The notes beneath the pieces were generated by a model that saw only the letters and a list, made by a program, of their open reading frames with translations, was not told the origin of the DNA and ran no database searches. The position numbers and the translations under genes were made by a program. DNA of 20,805 bases, from assembly GCA_937967805.1 (NCBI GenBank), contig CALBTC010000376.1:1-20805 (forward strand). Direction: 5' to 3'. This document shows positions 1 to 7,975 of this stretch, one piece after another. The first letter of the stretch is position 1. Every line of letters starts with the position of its first letter. Source of the DNA: an uncultured Anaerolineaceae bacterium. Its GTDB lineage: Bacteria > Chloroflexota > Anaerolineae > Promineifilales > Promineifilaceae.

Positions 1-7
1 GCCTGCG

Positions 8-1024
8 TCATGCTGCCACCTCCATCGCTTCTGTGCCTTTGGCCGTTTTTTGTACCTCTTCCCAGCGCCAGCAGGCCACCGAATGCCCCGGCGCGATGGG
101 TTGCAGCGGCGGATTTTCTTGCCAACAGTGGGCCACAGCAAAGCGGCAGCGCGGTGCAAAAGGACAGTGCGTCGCAGCTTCGTACAAATCCGGTGGCGTG
201 CCCTCGATGGGCACCAGTCGCTGCCGCTCTTTGGCGTCGACTTTGGGCAGCGATTGCAGCAGGCCCAGCGTGTAGGGATGGCTGGTCTCCCTGTACAAAT
301 CCACCACGTTGGCAATCTCCACGATGTAGCCGGCGTACATCACCGCCACCTTGTCTACCAGGCTGGCCACCACGCCCAAATCATGCGTAATCCAGATGAC
401 CGACATGCCCAACTGTTCCTTGAGCCGCTTCACCAGCGTGATGATTTGTGCCTGAATCGTAACATCCAGCGCCGTGGTCGGCTCATCGGCAATGAGCAGC
501 GCCGGGTCGCAGGACAGGGCCATGGCGATCATGATTCGCTGCCGCTGCCCACCGGAAAATTGGTGCGGGTAATCGTTCAGGCGGTTGGCCGCATCGGGAA
601 TGCCGACTAAATTGAGCAGTTCGACGGCCCGCTTTTGCGCCTCGCTGGACTCTAAACCGAGATGCAGCCGAATCCCTTCCTTTAGCTGCCGGCCCACCGT
701 CAGCACCGGGTTGAGCGAGGTCATTGGGTCCTGGAACACCATGCCAATTTCGCCGCCGCGAATGTGGCGCAGCTCCCGTTCAGACTTTTGCAGCAGATCA
801 ACGCCGTTAAACAACACCTGGCCATCTTCCACGAGGCCAGGCGGTGAAGGCACCAGGCCCAGCAGGGAAAGCGCACTGACAGATTTGCCACAGCCGCTTT
901 CTCCCACCAGCGCCATGGATTCCCCTCTATCTAAATTATAGGAAATGCCATTGACGGCATGAACAACACCTTCCTCAGTGTAAAAGCGGGTAACGAGGTT
1001 TTTGACTTCGAGTAGTGTGGTCAT
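8..1024 (-). CDS. Oligopeptide/dipeptide ABC importer ATP-binding protein (OppD/DppD type)
   Basis: This is the cytoplasmic ATPase of a peptide/nickel-type importer and powers the two permeases encoded just upstream. From the chosen start (338 residues, normal for OppD) the Walker A GESGCGKS lies at 41-48, the Q-loop in MVFQDP near 98, the ABC signature FSGGQRQR at 156-163, Walker B LLIADEP at about 176-182 and the switch His in WITHDL at 214. The C-terminal oligopeptide-transporter extension is present, with HPYT at 249-252 and four cysteines at 287, 293, 300 and 318. The frame is open up to 1138, but that extension reads through an intergenic repeat, so I start at ATG 1024, preceded by AAAGG. 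It is the last gene of the importer operon inside the window, 160 nt after the oppC-like gene. The substrate cannot be told from sequence. Confidence 0.93.
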   Translation of the reverse strand: MTTLLEVKNLVTRFYTEEGVVHAVNGISYNLDRGESMALVGESGCGKSVSALSLLGLVPSPPGLVEDGQVLFNGVDLLQKSERELRHIRGGEIGMVFQDPMTSLNPVLTVGRQLKEGIRLHLGLESSEAQKRAVELLNLVGIPDAANRLNDYPHQFSGGQRQRIMIAMALSCDPALLIADEPTTALDVTIQAQIITLVKRLKEQLGMSVIWITHDLGVVASLVDKVAVMYAGYIVEIANVVDLYRETSHPYTLGLLQSLPKVDAKERQRLVPIEGTPPDLYEAATHCPFAPRCRFAVAHCWQENPPLQPIAPGHSVACWRWEEVQKTAKGTEAMEVAA

Positions 1025-1054
1025 ATTGATGAACCTTTTGATTGAAACCTTACT

Positions 1055-1135
1055 TGTCACTCCTGCCCCATGCCCTTGCGAGGGCAGGCTGGCGTGAGTC
1101 CAGGCATGTGGATTCCCGCCTTCGCGAGAATGACA
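1055..1135. repeat. Intergenic nested inverted repeat (REP/MITE-like)
   Basis: The gap between the oppC-like and oppD-like genes holds a nested palindromic element. The outer arms TGTCACTC (1055-1062) and GAATGACA (1128-1135) pair with one mismatch. CATGCC and GGCATG pair further in, and TGCCCT-TGCG-AGGGCA (1071-1086) forms a perfect small hairpin. On the minus strand the outer end reads like the common dispersed repeat with the core GCGAAGGCGGGAATCC, which generates false N-terminal peptides such as SREGGNP. Here it does exactly that to the oppD frame. Membership in that dispersed family is from memory. Confidence 0.6.
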
Positions 1136-1184
1136 CATCGCGCAAATGTTTTCTAAAAGAATAACCAGTTTTTAACTTTCACTA

Positions 1185-2180
1185 TTAAACCGGCTTCACC
1201 GACTGCGGTGGTACAGCCAGTTCCGGCTGGCGTCGCCGCCACCAGGCGCGGCGCGGGCGAGTGACGTCCATCTGGCGGCGCAGCCCTTCGCCCAGCATGT
1301 TGAAAGCGAAAATTTGCAGGAAGATAACAAAGCCGACGATGGCAATCTCCCAGGGGGAAATGATCATTTTAGACCAGAAGTCGGACAGCATTTGGGCCAG
1401 CTCCGGGAAGGTGGCGGTGAGGCCCACGGGGATGGAGCCGGCGCTGTTGGGGTCTTCGGCCATGCGCACAAACGCTTCACCGATGAACATGCCCAGGAAG
1501 CCAAGCTCAGCCACTACCAGCAGGGCGGCGCTGAGCTCGAAGGCGATTTGGGAGGGCAGCGTGGGCCAAAGCTGGGGCATGATGTAGCGGCGTAGAATGC
1601 CAAACGGCCGTACCCCCACCGCTCGTGCTCCCTCAATGTACGGCGATTGTTTGGTCACCAGCGTGCTGTTTTTGACAAAGACGGCCGTATTGGCCCAACC
1701 TGTCGCTACCAGGGCCACCACAAACGTACCCAACGTACGCTCCCCTAAAAATGAGACCACCGCCAGGGCAAAAATTAAAATAGGAATGGCCAGACTGGCC
1801 CCGGTGAGGACATCCACCACACGCTCGAGCCTCCCGCCAAACCAACCGGCCATCAGTCCCAAAACAAGCCCAATAATGATGCGCAAGGAAGCGATAACAA
1901 AACACAAAATCAGTGTGGGCCGGATAGCATACAGCAGCCGCGTCAGTAAATCACGCCCGGCGTTGTCTGTACCCAGCGGGAATTCAGGCGCGGCCAGCGG
2001 CGGCACCGGGTTGCGGCTAGGGTAACGTGGCTCGCCATCCACCACGACAAACTCGTCGAAGACCCGCATTGGGTCATAATTTGCCAGGCTGGAGCCAAAC
2101 AGCGCGATAAACAGAAACAGCGCCGTGAGAATCAGGCCAACGATGAGGGGGTAGTTTCGATTGCCAACTTTTTGCATCAT
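1185..2180 (-). CDS. Peptide/nickel-type ABC importer permease (OppC/DppC type)
   Basis: This inner-membrane permease has 331 residues. It has an N-terminal membrane segment (about 11-33), then the family block LGTDNAGRDLLTRLLY (69-84), which opens the BPD_transp_1 domain with five further hydrophobic segments. The EAA loop that contacts the ATPase is EGARAVG at 183-189, followed by the expected P-L/W-P pattern. The tail (310-331) is basic and proline-rich. The start is ATG 2180, immediately followed by a second ATG. AAAAGGA sits a few bases upstream, inside the 9-nt gap from the oppB-like gene, so the two are surely co-transcribed. With the oppB-like protein it should form the heterodimeric channel. 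The substrate is unknown. Confidence 0.92.
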   Translation of the reverse strand: MMQKVGNRNYPLIVGLILTALFLFIALFGSSLANYDPMRVFDEFVVVDGEPRYPSRNPVPPLAAPEFPLGTDNAGRDLLTRLLYAIRPTLILCFVIASLRIIIGLVLGLMAGWFGGRLERVVDVLTGASLAIPILIFALAVVSFLGERTLGTFVVALVATGWANTAVFVKNSTLVTKQSPYIEGARAVGVRPFGILRRYIMPQLWPTLPSQIAFELSAALLVVAELGFLGMFIGEAFVRMAEDPNSAGSIPVGLTATFPELAQMLSDFWSKMIISPWEIAIVGFVIFLQIFAFNMLGEGLRRQMDVTRPRRAWWRRRQPELAVPPQSVKPV

Positions 2181-2189
2181 AGTTCCTTT

Positions 2190-3140
2190 TTAGGCTACGG
2201 CCGTTTCCAATTCATCCTTTGTCTGGCTCAAACGGGGATCCACCACGTTGGCCAGCACGCTAAACAACAGGTCTGACAGCAGCAAAATGGCCCCCAGAAT
2301 CACGGCAATGGCTGCCAGCAGCGGCGGATTACCAAAATAGACGCCCGGCGGTCGAGCATCCAGCCGCAGACCAATCGTAAACAAAAAGATGCGCCCGATG
2401 CCCGGCCAGATAAACACCGCTTCAATAATGACCAGCGCCCCCACCATCAGCCGCACCGATTCGCCAATGGTCACCAAAATGGGCGAGACCATGTTGGGCA
2501 GCGCGTGCGACCACAGCAGCCGCTGCCAGCTCAGCCCCTTGCTGCGCGCCACCTGAATGTAATCTTTTTGCAGCTCATTTTCCAGCAATCCGGCCACCAC
2601 TTTGGCCAGGTGCAGCGTCGGCTGGATGGCCAGCACCAGCACCGGCAAGATGAGATGTTCGTCCAGCCCGTAGCCACTAATCGGCAAAAAGGTCGAAGTC
2701 GCGTCGGAGAAAAAGACCAGGTACACCATACCGGCCAGCAGCACGCCGCCCAGTAAAAAGCCGGGCATGGAGGAGCCGGCCGACAGCACAAACAACCCGG
2801 CGGTGCTCATGCGCTTGGTGCGAGGCGAAACGGACAGCAGCCCGACCAACAATCCCAACACAATGGATACCAGCAGGGAAAAACCAACCAACACCAGGCT
2901 GTTTTGCACTGGCTCGCTCAAAATTTGGGTCACAGGTACGTTGCCTACCCGCCCTAGATCGCCTTCAAACAACACGCCTTGCACATAGGTGGAGTAGGGC
3001 TCAAATTCTGCGGAGACAGCATTGCCCAATGGGGATGAAAACAGGCGCGGATGCACCTGAGCATAGGCGTATCCGACAAAGTTGAGCAGCGGCAGAAAGA
3101 TCAGAATTAACAGAAATTTACGGGTAATTAATTGGGCCAC
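2190..3140 (-). CDS. Peptide/nickel-type ABC importer permease (OppB/DppB type)
   Basis: This inner-membrane permease has 316 residues. The N-terminal helix (about 7-27) and a long periplasmic-side loop are followed by the BPD_transp_1 core. The EAA loop DYIQVARSKGLSW lies at 193-205, and the family block IIEAVFIWPGIGR at 238-250. The C-terminal DPRL motif (301-304) is typical of OppB. The start codon is GTG at 3140: GGAGAAA lies directly upstream, and the nearby ATG is in another frame. The last residues, LETAVA, are encoded by a copy of the ACGGCCGT-containing repeat described in the findings. It is the first visible gene of the operon, and no peptide-binding lipoprotein precedes it. Confidence 0.92.
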   Translation of the reverse strand: MAQLITRKFLLILIFLPLLNFVGYAYAQVHPRLFSSPLGNAVSAEFEPYSTYVQGVLFEGDLGRVGNVPVTQILSEPVQNSLVLVGFSLLVSIVLGLLVGLLSVSPRTKRMSTAGLFVLSAGSSMPGFLLGGVLLAGMVYLVFFSDATSTFLPISGYGLDEHLILPVLVLAIQPTLHLAKVVAGLLENELQKDYIQVARSKGLSWQRLLWSHALPNMVSPILVTIGESVRLMVGALVIIEAVFIWPGIGRIFLFTIGLRLDARPPGVYFGNPPLLAAIAVILGAILLLSDLLFSVLANVVDPRLSQTKDELETAVA

Positions 3141-3187
3141 TTTGTTTCTCCATGAAAGTTTCAGTAGTCAAATGTGAGGGACGTATC

Positions 3188-3256
3188 ACCGCAAAGGACG
3201 CAAAGAGCGTAAAGTTTTTCTTTTTCTTCTTTTGCGTCCTTTGCGTGCTTTGCGGT
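3188..3256. repeat. Inverted repeat built from 9-bp tandem units
   Basis: The left arm (3188-3214) is three 9-mers in a row: ACCGCAAAG, GACGCAAAG, AGCGTAAAG. The right arm (3230-3256) is the reverse complement of ACCGCAAAG, CACGCAAAG, GACGCAAAA. Pairing is 9/9, 8/9 and 5/9 from outside in, around a pyrimidine-only loop (3215-3229). It lies between the end of the lipoprotein gene and the oppB-like gene. No T-run follows it on either strand, so it is not a textbook terminator. Confidence 0.7.
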
Positions 3257-3287
3257 TCATCTCGATACACCTAATTTCTCCTACTGG

Positions 3288-3830
3288 TTACTCATCAAGC
3301 AGTTGAAAGCCGTCGGTTACCCAACTGGCATCTTCATAGATGATGGAATTGGGGTAACCGTAGGTTTGGTTAAAGGTCATGTCCGTTTCGGGATCGTTGA
3401 GGCTGAGGACGTTTTCGGCCGTTTCAAATAATGCCTCGATGGTCACTGACTGTGGATCGACATCCCGCATGATGCAATCTTGTTGAGGGAAGCAGGTATG
3501 GGTGCTGTCGATGACGACGCCGTCTTCCACGGTAATAGTGATATTTTGCGTGCTCCAGGTAGGCTGCCGGTGCCTGACGGTGACCTGGTAACGGGCAATT
3601 TCATGGCTGTTCCAAAGGGAAACGGCCGTTTCCAAATCATTCTGTAAGGCAGTCGGATCAAAGGGAGGTTGGGCGCTGGCCGCAATGGCGGTAATTAAGG
3701 CATTGGCCGTCATATCCTGCTCTGATACCGGTTCCGCATCGACAGCCTCTTCACTTTCCCCTCCGCCTGAACCTCCACAAGCAATTACAAAAAAAAGCAA
3801 CAAAAACAAACCTACCAAAAAGCGTTTCAT
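3288..3830 (-). CDS. Small secreted lipoprotein, DUF6174-like
   Basis: This 180-residue protein has a lipoprotein signal peptide: MKRF, a hydrophobic stretch, then a lipobox ending VIAC with Cys18 followed by a Gly/Ser/Glu-rich linker. The mature domain shows the pattern I associate with DUF6174: W..H.I..Y.V.VR near 73-87, then an I.V.DG.V strand with two cysteines (CFPQQDC), then an acidic helix and YGYPNSI followed by a D/W-rich end. DUF6174 has no known function, and the assignment is by motif memory. ATG 3830 follows AAAGGAGAGGAAGG. The protein is probably anchored to the outer face of the membrane. It is separated from the importer genes by a repeat and need not work with them. Confidence 0.75.
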   Translation of the reverse strand: MKRFLVGLFLLLFFVIACGGSGGGESEEAVDAEPVSEQDMTANALITAIAASAQPPFDPTALQNDLETAVSLWNSHEIARYQVTVRHRQPTWSTQNITITVEDGVVIDSTHTCFPQQDCIMRDVDPQSVTIEALFETAENVLSLNDPETDMTFNQTYGYPNSIIYEDASWVTDGFQLLDE

Positions 3831-4000
3831 ACCTTCCTCTCCTTTGAAACGTAGGGGGAAATCCCGTTGTTTACCGCCAAAGTGAACTGTTGGTTGATCG
3901 TACCAGTACCATCCCCAAACACCAACCGTGCGGTTTTTTTGGCAGCATTCAAATAATTAGACGCCTGAGTCATTATATTTTTGATCGGCAATTCGTTAGT

Positions 4001-4029
4001 TTGCTTGCCAAATGTCGATTTGCTATAAT
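4001..4029 (+). promoter_or_regulatory. Promoter of tRNA-Pro (extended -10)
   Basis: TTGCTT (4001-4006), a 17-nt spacer, then TATAAT (4024-4029) preceded by TGC, giving an extended -10. Transcription should begin near 4036, about five bases before the mature tRNA. The -35 box is weak (3/6), but the consensus extended -10 makes up for it. Confidence 0.75.
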
Positions 4030-4040
4030 GCTCAGGCTGT

Positions 4041-4117
4041 CGGGGCATGGCGCAGCTTGGTAGCGCGCTTCAATGGGGTTGAAGAGGTCGTGGGTTCGAA
4101 TCCCGCTGCCCCGACCA
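4041..4117 (+). tRNA. trnP(ggg): tRNA-Pro (anticodon GGG)
   Basis: A full cloverleaf can be folded by hand. The acceptor CGGGGCA pairs with TGCCCCG. The D-arm is GCGC/GCGC around AGCTTGGTA. The anticodon stem CTTCA/TGAAG carries loop ATGGGGT with anticodon GGG at 4075-4077. The T-arm is GTGGG/CCCGC (one G-T wobble) with TTCGAAT. The discriminator is A, and CCA is encoded at 4115-4117. Length is 77 nt. Confidence 0.97.
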
Positions 4118-4130
4118 GAGGAAAAGATAG

Positions 4131-4167
4131 AAACGCCGCGTGTGCTTACGTGGCGTTTTCTGTTTCA
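4131..4167 (+). terminator. Probable terminator after tRNA-Pro
   Basis: AAACGCC (4131-4137) pairs with GGCGTTT (4152-4158). A G-T pair and CGT/ACG continue the stem, giving about 11 bp around the loop GTGCTT. TTCTGTTTC follows, a moderate T-tract. The hairpin lies in the leader of the next gene, so some read-through may express that gene. Confidence 0.6.
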
Positions 4168-4184
4168 GGAAGATGGAGACACAC

Positions 4185-4676
4185 ATGAGCGGTGAAAAAA
4201 ACAGCAAGAGCGCAAAGTTGCGCCGCAATGTCACGTTGGGGCTTTTTGGCATCGGCCTGATTTTAATCGTTTTGTCGTTGGGAGCGGAATTTTTCGGTCT
4301 GGACCTTACGCCCGGTTTTGGCATGGTGCAGATGTTCCAGCTGTTGGTAGGGTTGACAGCATTGACCTTATCCCTATTCATGTACATCAAAAGCCTGCGC
4401 CGCGACAAACCGCGCTCGCTTCAGGCCGACATTGGGGTGCGCCTGGCAGCGACCGGGCTGGTTTTTTCTTATGTGTCAGGCCTGTCTGATCTCATCAGCA
4501 TCGGCACGCATGTGGAGCCACAGTTTGAACGGCCGTTTGTCGGTCCGCTGCAGTTAGGCGGACTGGCCCTGTCCGTTTTGGTTATTATCATCGGGCTGGC
4601 ACTGTACTACACCAGCCGGGGGACGCGGCCAAAATCGTCCATGGAATTTATTGTGAATGGGAACGGGAAAGGCTAA
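4185..4676 (+). CDS. Uncharacterised four-helix membrane protein
   Basis: I do not recognise the family. The 163-residue protein begins with a short basic tail and has four hydrophobic segments (about 17-38, 46-68, 85-105 and 122-143) joined by short basic or acidic loops. The C-terminal tail of about 20 residues ends in a Gly/Asn-rich stretch. The frame is open from GTG 4140, but that lies inside the tRNA terminator hairpin. ATG 4173 has AGGA almost touching it, whereas ATG 4185 has GGAG six bases upstream, so I chose 4185. It follows tRNA-Pro on the same strand, with no separate promoter that I can see. Its TAA overlaps the stop codon of the convergent gene (4673-4676). Confidence 0.75.
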   Translation: MSGEKNSKSAKLRRNVTLGLFGIGLILIVLSLGAEFFGLDLTPGFGMVQMFQLLVGLTALTLSLFMYIKSLRRDKPRSLQADIGVRLAATGLVFSYVSGLSDLISIGTHVEPQFERPFVGPLQLGGLALSVLVIIIGLALYYTSRGTRPKSSMEFIVNGNGKG

Positions 4677-6064
4677 CGCAAGTTGGTTAGCTGGAATCCC
4701 TGGTTAAGTACGCGGAAAACGGCCGTATCCGTTGGCGGCCGTTGATACGTCAGGAAAAATTGCAGCGTTTGTCCAGGGGGCACCGGCCAGGGAAACGGGG
4801 GATTGGTTGAAAGCAGTAAATAAACCGAGCCATCTTGCCCTTGCAGCGCCACATCAGATTCTGTAATCACCAGGGGCTGTGTCCCCAAATTGGTCACCTG
4901 TCCGCCAATGATGAGGCTGGTTAGATCGGTAGAAACTTCTACCCGGCCTAACGTAATGGTAGAACCGGCCGCCACAGCCGCCCCGCCCGTAAACGGCAGC
5001 GTTACATACACCTGTGCCCCAGAATTATTGTTGGTAACCACCCAGCTTAACGTTTCGCTCTCCAAGCCAAGTGGGATTTGGTAGCCGGCGCTGGCTTGTG
5101 TTACCTGGTTGGCATTCAAGAAGCCGGAGAGTGCAGGAAAATTGCCCAACTGTGTAGCTAACGGCCGTAACACGTATTGATTGCCCAAGTTGTCGACCAG
5201 CGTTTGCTGTAAATTGCCCGTGTCAAAAGCAGTTAAGCCAACGTTTTGAATTTGATAATCAACCACGAACAGGGCAAACCCAGGGGGAATCTCAGCCCGG
5301 TCGGCAATGTAGGTGGTGCTGTTGACGGTCAGTTGAATGTTATCCAATTGCGCTGTCTCGCCCAGGCTCACCACGTTTCCCGCCTGGCTGTCTGATTCGG
5401 CCACCACGTAACGGCCGTTCACCACCAGGCGCTCTGATCCTTCTGAACCCAGCAGCACCAGGGTGATGCCCGGCGTGGTTTGGGCAAAGACATCGCGATT
5501 GGTCACCGGCACGGTGGTGCGACTGTTGAAGGAAAATGTGTAGCGCGTGCCGCCGCGCGTGGCCAGCATCATCTCATCGCCAGGGGCTAACCCTTCCAGC
5601 AAAGCGCGATTTTCCTCTGAGTCCGGCAGGCCCACGACGTAATTAACAATAGTGCCATACACCCAAACGGCCGTTCCCAGCTCATCCACATTGGGGGTCC
5701 AGGTGCCATCCGCGCCAATCACCTGCGTTTGCACGTTAAACTGCTGCGCGGGCAAATTCAGGGAAATAGGAGAATCCAGGGTGACGGAGATGGTGTCTGA
5801 GTCGCTCATGCCCACCACCAGTGGATCACCAGCCAGCAAGCCGTCTTCGCTGCCGCCAAAGGGTGTAGGTGTGCCGGATACGGCCGTATCCCCCTCATCT
5901 TCCTGTCCCTGCCGAATTAAGATCACCGTCAAAACAATGACCGCCAACAGGGCAACCAGGGCAATTCCGCCCGCCACCAACACTGCTGGATTTGATAAAG
6001 AATCTCGCCAGGGCGGTGTGGAACTATTTTCTGTAGGCGCATTCTCCTGCGGCTCAATCGACAT
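4673..6064 (-). CDS. Membrane-anchored protein with degenerate sortase-like domain and Ig-like domains
   Basis: This 463-residue protein has a cytoplasmic N-terminus rich in Pro/Ser/Thr, one membrane helix (about 28-50) and an acidic/TPTP linker (52-72). Residues about 100-220 follow the sortase pattern: W122.P, then the strand before the catalytic His, F/L..L.PGDEM, R..YTF, TLV and the R212LVV strand. Where sortases have GH and TLVTC, this protein has Gly145-Leu146 and TLVLL (Leu205), so the His and Cys are gone while Arg212 stays. Residues about 235-358 look like a DUF4352/telokin-type Ig domain, and 368-460 like a second beta-sandwich. It should sit outside the cell, probably binding rather than cleaving. 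ATG 6064 is preceded by AAAAGG. The gene lies 93 nt downstream of the Calx-beta gene and may be co-transcribed with it. The sortase call is from motif spacing only. Confidence 0.72.
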   Translation of the reverse strand: MSIEPQENAPTENSSTPPWRDSLSNPAVLVAGGIALVALLAVIVLTVILIRQGQEDEGDTAVSGTPTPFGGSEDGLLAGDPLVVGMSDSDTISVTLDSPISLNLPAQQFNVQTQVIGADGTWTPNVDELGTAVWVYGTIVNYVVGLPDSEENRALLEGLAPGDEMMLATRGGTRYTFSFNSRTTVPVTNRDVFAQTTPGITLVLLGSEGSERLVVNGRYVVAESDSQAGNVVSLGETAQLDNIQLTVNSTTYIADRAEIPPGFALFVVDYQIQNVGLTAFDTGNLQQTLVDNLGNQYVLRPLATQLGNFPALSGFLNANQVTQASAGYQIPLGLESETLSWVVTNNNSGAQVYVTLPFTGGAAVAAGSTITLGRVEVSTDLTSLIIGGQVTNLGTQPLVITESDVALQGQDGSVYLLLSTNPPFPWPVPPGQTLQFFLTYQRPPTDTAVFRVLNQGFQLTNLR

Positions 6065-6088
6065 AGAAAAACCTTTTGCTTCTTTGAA

Positions 6089-6145
6089 AACCCTTAGGGT
6101 TTAGGTTCTATAAATCATCTTGTTTATGAACAAACCCTAAGGGTT
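6089..6145. repeat. Intergenic inverted repeat AACCCTTAGGGTTT
   Basis: AACCCTTAGGGTTT (6089-6102) and AAACCCTAAGGGTT (6132-6145) are perfect reverse complements over 14 bp. GTTC/GAAC continues the stem after a 2-nt bulge. Each arm is itself a near-palindrome. The element fills the gap between two same-strand genes. With no T-run it is more likely a dispersed repeat or mRNA-processing hairpin than a strong terminator. Confidence 0.75.
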
Positions 6146-6157
6146 AAGCTGCGCTTT

Positions 6158-7975
6158 CTAGGGAATCCCAATGGGCAAAGGCTGCGGCGCAACGCGAACC
6201 AAAATTTCGGCACTGTCACCCAACACCACCTGACTATAGTTTAGGAAGGGTACCACGACACGCACGGCACCGGTAGCATTTATGCCGGTAAAGCGTGCTA
6301 CACCCGTCTCATTGGTGTGCCCAAAGGAAATCAGCTCGCCCGTCCCGTTATCGTAGAGGGCAACGGCCGCATTCACAATGCCCTCCGTTAGCTCCGGCAA
6401 GAAGTTGTTGTTGCTGTCGTAATAAAGGGTCACGTTGATAGTGGCTGATTGTGTACCACCCCCGGCCGGTGTGGAGGTCGGCAAGGGTTGAAACTGCACC
6501 ACAGGGGGCGGTGCTGGTGTGGCTGTGAAGAGAAATGAAAAATCGATAGGCGTTGGCGTGGGAAAAGGCGTGGGAAGCGCAGCCGTTGGTTGGGGCACAG
6601 GGGTGGCAAAACCACCGGTACCACCCGTGCCGCCGGTAAACGAACTGGTGGCAGAAGGGGTTGGCGTTGGAGTAGCTTCGAGCCCGGTGCAGGTTAAATC
6701 ATATTCATGTAAATCGGCTTCATCCAGCGGCGGCGTACTTCGGGGCCCAACGACAACAAACAACCAGCCCGTGTAGGTTGAAAGATAGCTCACACGGCTG
6801 CCAAAATCGAGTCCGCCATCTTCTTTATCGTCATTACCCAGCCAGGGATTAAAGGGATTACCGTTATTGTCCCAAAAAATCATATTTGTGTCTGCCGCTG
6901 AGCCTGCTGGAATAATCGTTTCACAGGTAACAAAAATGCCCGGTTTAAGCCAAACTTTGAAAACGTCTGTATCCTGAGTGCTGCCCAGGGTAGGGACAAA
7001 ATTCAGGTTACTTTTTGTTTCACCAAGTACCATCAGGCAGGCGGTCTCAATTGTGCTGTTAAACTCACACACATCGGCATCGGCCGGAAAGCCTGGTGGC
7101 GGGGTGGTTGTGGGGGCCACGGTGGAATCAACGCCAAAACAGTACAGCTTGTTCACCGGGTCCACCGGCGTTTTGTTGGTAACACGGGCATAATAATAAC
7201 CGTCGGAGCCGGCTGTAAAGCGCACTTCTGAACGGAAGATGCCCGGCGAGACGTCATCATTGCTGGCAATCAGCGCCTGGTTAATATTGTAAACATCCAG
7301 CACCGTATCGAGCCCTGGATCTAAATTCGAGGTAGAGACGATGTAAGTGATACCTGCTTTGCCCCACCAGCGAAAATAATCCTGGTCACCAGGTGGATAG
7401 AAGGTCAGTCTACAGAGATCGGCGGCATCTGCGGCCGTTTCCGCGGCTTCGTTAAAATTGTTGTTTGGTTCCTGGTCATCGGCAAACACCTGGGGGGTAG
7501 GCGTCCCGGAAGCGGCATCATTATCTGTAATATTAATTGTTTTTCTGAATGGCGACCCTAAAACAGCCTGGTTAGGGTTCTCTAGCTGCACATAAAAGAA
7601 CTCATTATTGTCATCCACTGTATCATCAATAATCGTAACTGTTATTGACTTTGATGTACCATCGCCTATAGGCCAACTTAATTGTCCGCTTGGTACTGAA
7701 TAATCGGCCGTTGTCGCCGAGCCCGGTAAGGCAACATAATTAACCGTTTCCTTGCTTGAAGGGGGCGCCTGGCTGATGTCTTCCGTTAAGGTAAAGTTCC
7801 CCACATCTTCATCAATAGTGATTGAGGCGCTTCCACTAAACTCTATTTCGGGCAAGTTTTGTGCTTGCAGCGAGCCGGTTGTTTGCGCCAATTGAGAAAA
7901 GAGAAGGGCAGCGATAATAAAGCCCATCAGCACCATGAGGGTGCGCGTTAATCGTTTGTTATGAGAACCGGCCAT
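6158..7975 (-). CDS. Large secreted protein: Calx-beta, two PPC-like domains, Pro/Thr linker, SdrD-B/CNA-B-like domain
   Basis: This 605-residue protein has a signal peptide (basic start, hydrophobic 12-30, likely cleavage after AQA-type residues near 39). Residues about 43-153 form a Calx-beta domain, with acidic turns DDTVDDNNEFF and the closing ITDNDA. Residues 166-282 match a PPC (bacterial pre-peptidase C-terminal) domain: DDQEPNNNF...DQDYFRW...YYARV. Residues 300-430 form a second, cysteine-containing PPC-like unit (TQDTDVFKVW). A Thr/Pro/Gly linker (433-510) leads to a C-terminal domain (511-585, LYYDSNNNFLPELTEG) like SdrD-B/CNA-B. No LPXTG or catalytic residues are seen, so it is probably an adhesive or structural surface protein that binds calcium. 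ATG 7975 follows GAGGA. Its promoter is at 8091-8119. Confidence 0.8.
   Translation of the reverse strand: MAGSHNKRLTRTLMVLMGFIIAALLFSQLAQTTGSLQAQNLPEIEFSGSASITIDEDVGNFTLTEDISQAPPSSKETVNYVALPGSATTADYSVPSGQLSWPIGDGTSKSITVTIIDDTVDDNNEFFYVQLENPNQAVLGSPFRKTINITDNDAASGTPTPQVFADDQEPNNNFNEAAETAADAADLCRLTFYPPGDQDYFRWWGKAGITYIVSTSNLDPGLDTVLDVYNINQALIASNDDVSPGIFRSEVRFTAGSDGYYYARVTNKTPVDPVNKLYCFGVDSTVAPTTTPPPGFPADADVCEFNSTIETACLMVLGETKSNLNFVPTLGSTQDTDVFKVWLKPGIFVTCETIIPAGSAADTNMIFWDNNGNPFNPWLGNDDKEDGGLDFGSRVSYLSTYTGWLFVVVGPRSTPPLDEADLHEYDLTCTGLEATPTPTPSATSSFTGGTGGTGGFATPVPQPTAALPTPFPTPTPIDFSFLFTATPAPPPVVQFQPLPTSTPAGGGTQSATINVTLYYDSNNNFLPELTEGIVNAAVALYDNGTGELISFGHTNETGVARFTGINATGAVRVVVPFLNYSQVVLGDSAEILVRVAPQPLPIGIP

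Noticed and set aside
1025..1138. N-terminal extension of the oppD-like frame
   Set aside because: It translates an intergenic palindromic repeat and lacks similarity to OppD proteins. ATG 1024 has a ribosome site.
3972..3977. TATAAT on the minus strand upstream of the lipoprotein gene
   Set aside because: No acceptable -35 box at 16-18 nt, and a TATAAT in an AT-rich gap can arise by chance. It remains a weak candidate only.
3827..4048. Minus-strand open frame of 73 codons
   Set aside because: It starts inside tRNA-Pro, covers its promoter and has no ribosome site or recognisable composition.
4070..4408. Minus-strand open frame of 112 codons ending in a GQRDSNPRP-like peptide
   Set aside because: The C-terminal peptide is the well-known false translation of the antisense of a tRNA, here tRNA-Pro, and the rest is antisense to the four-helix membrane gene.
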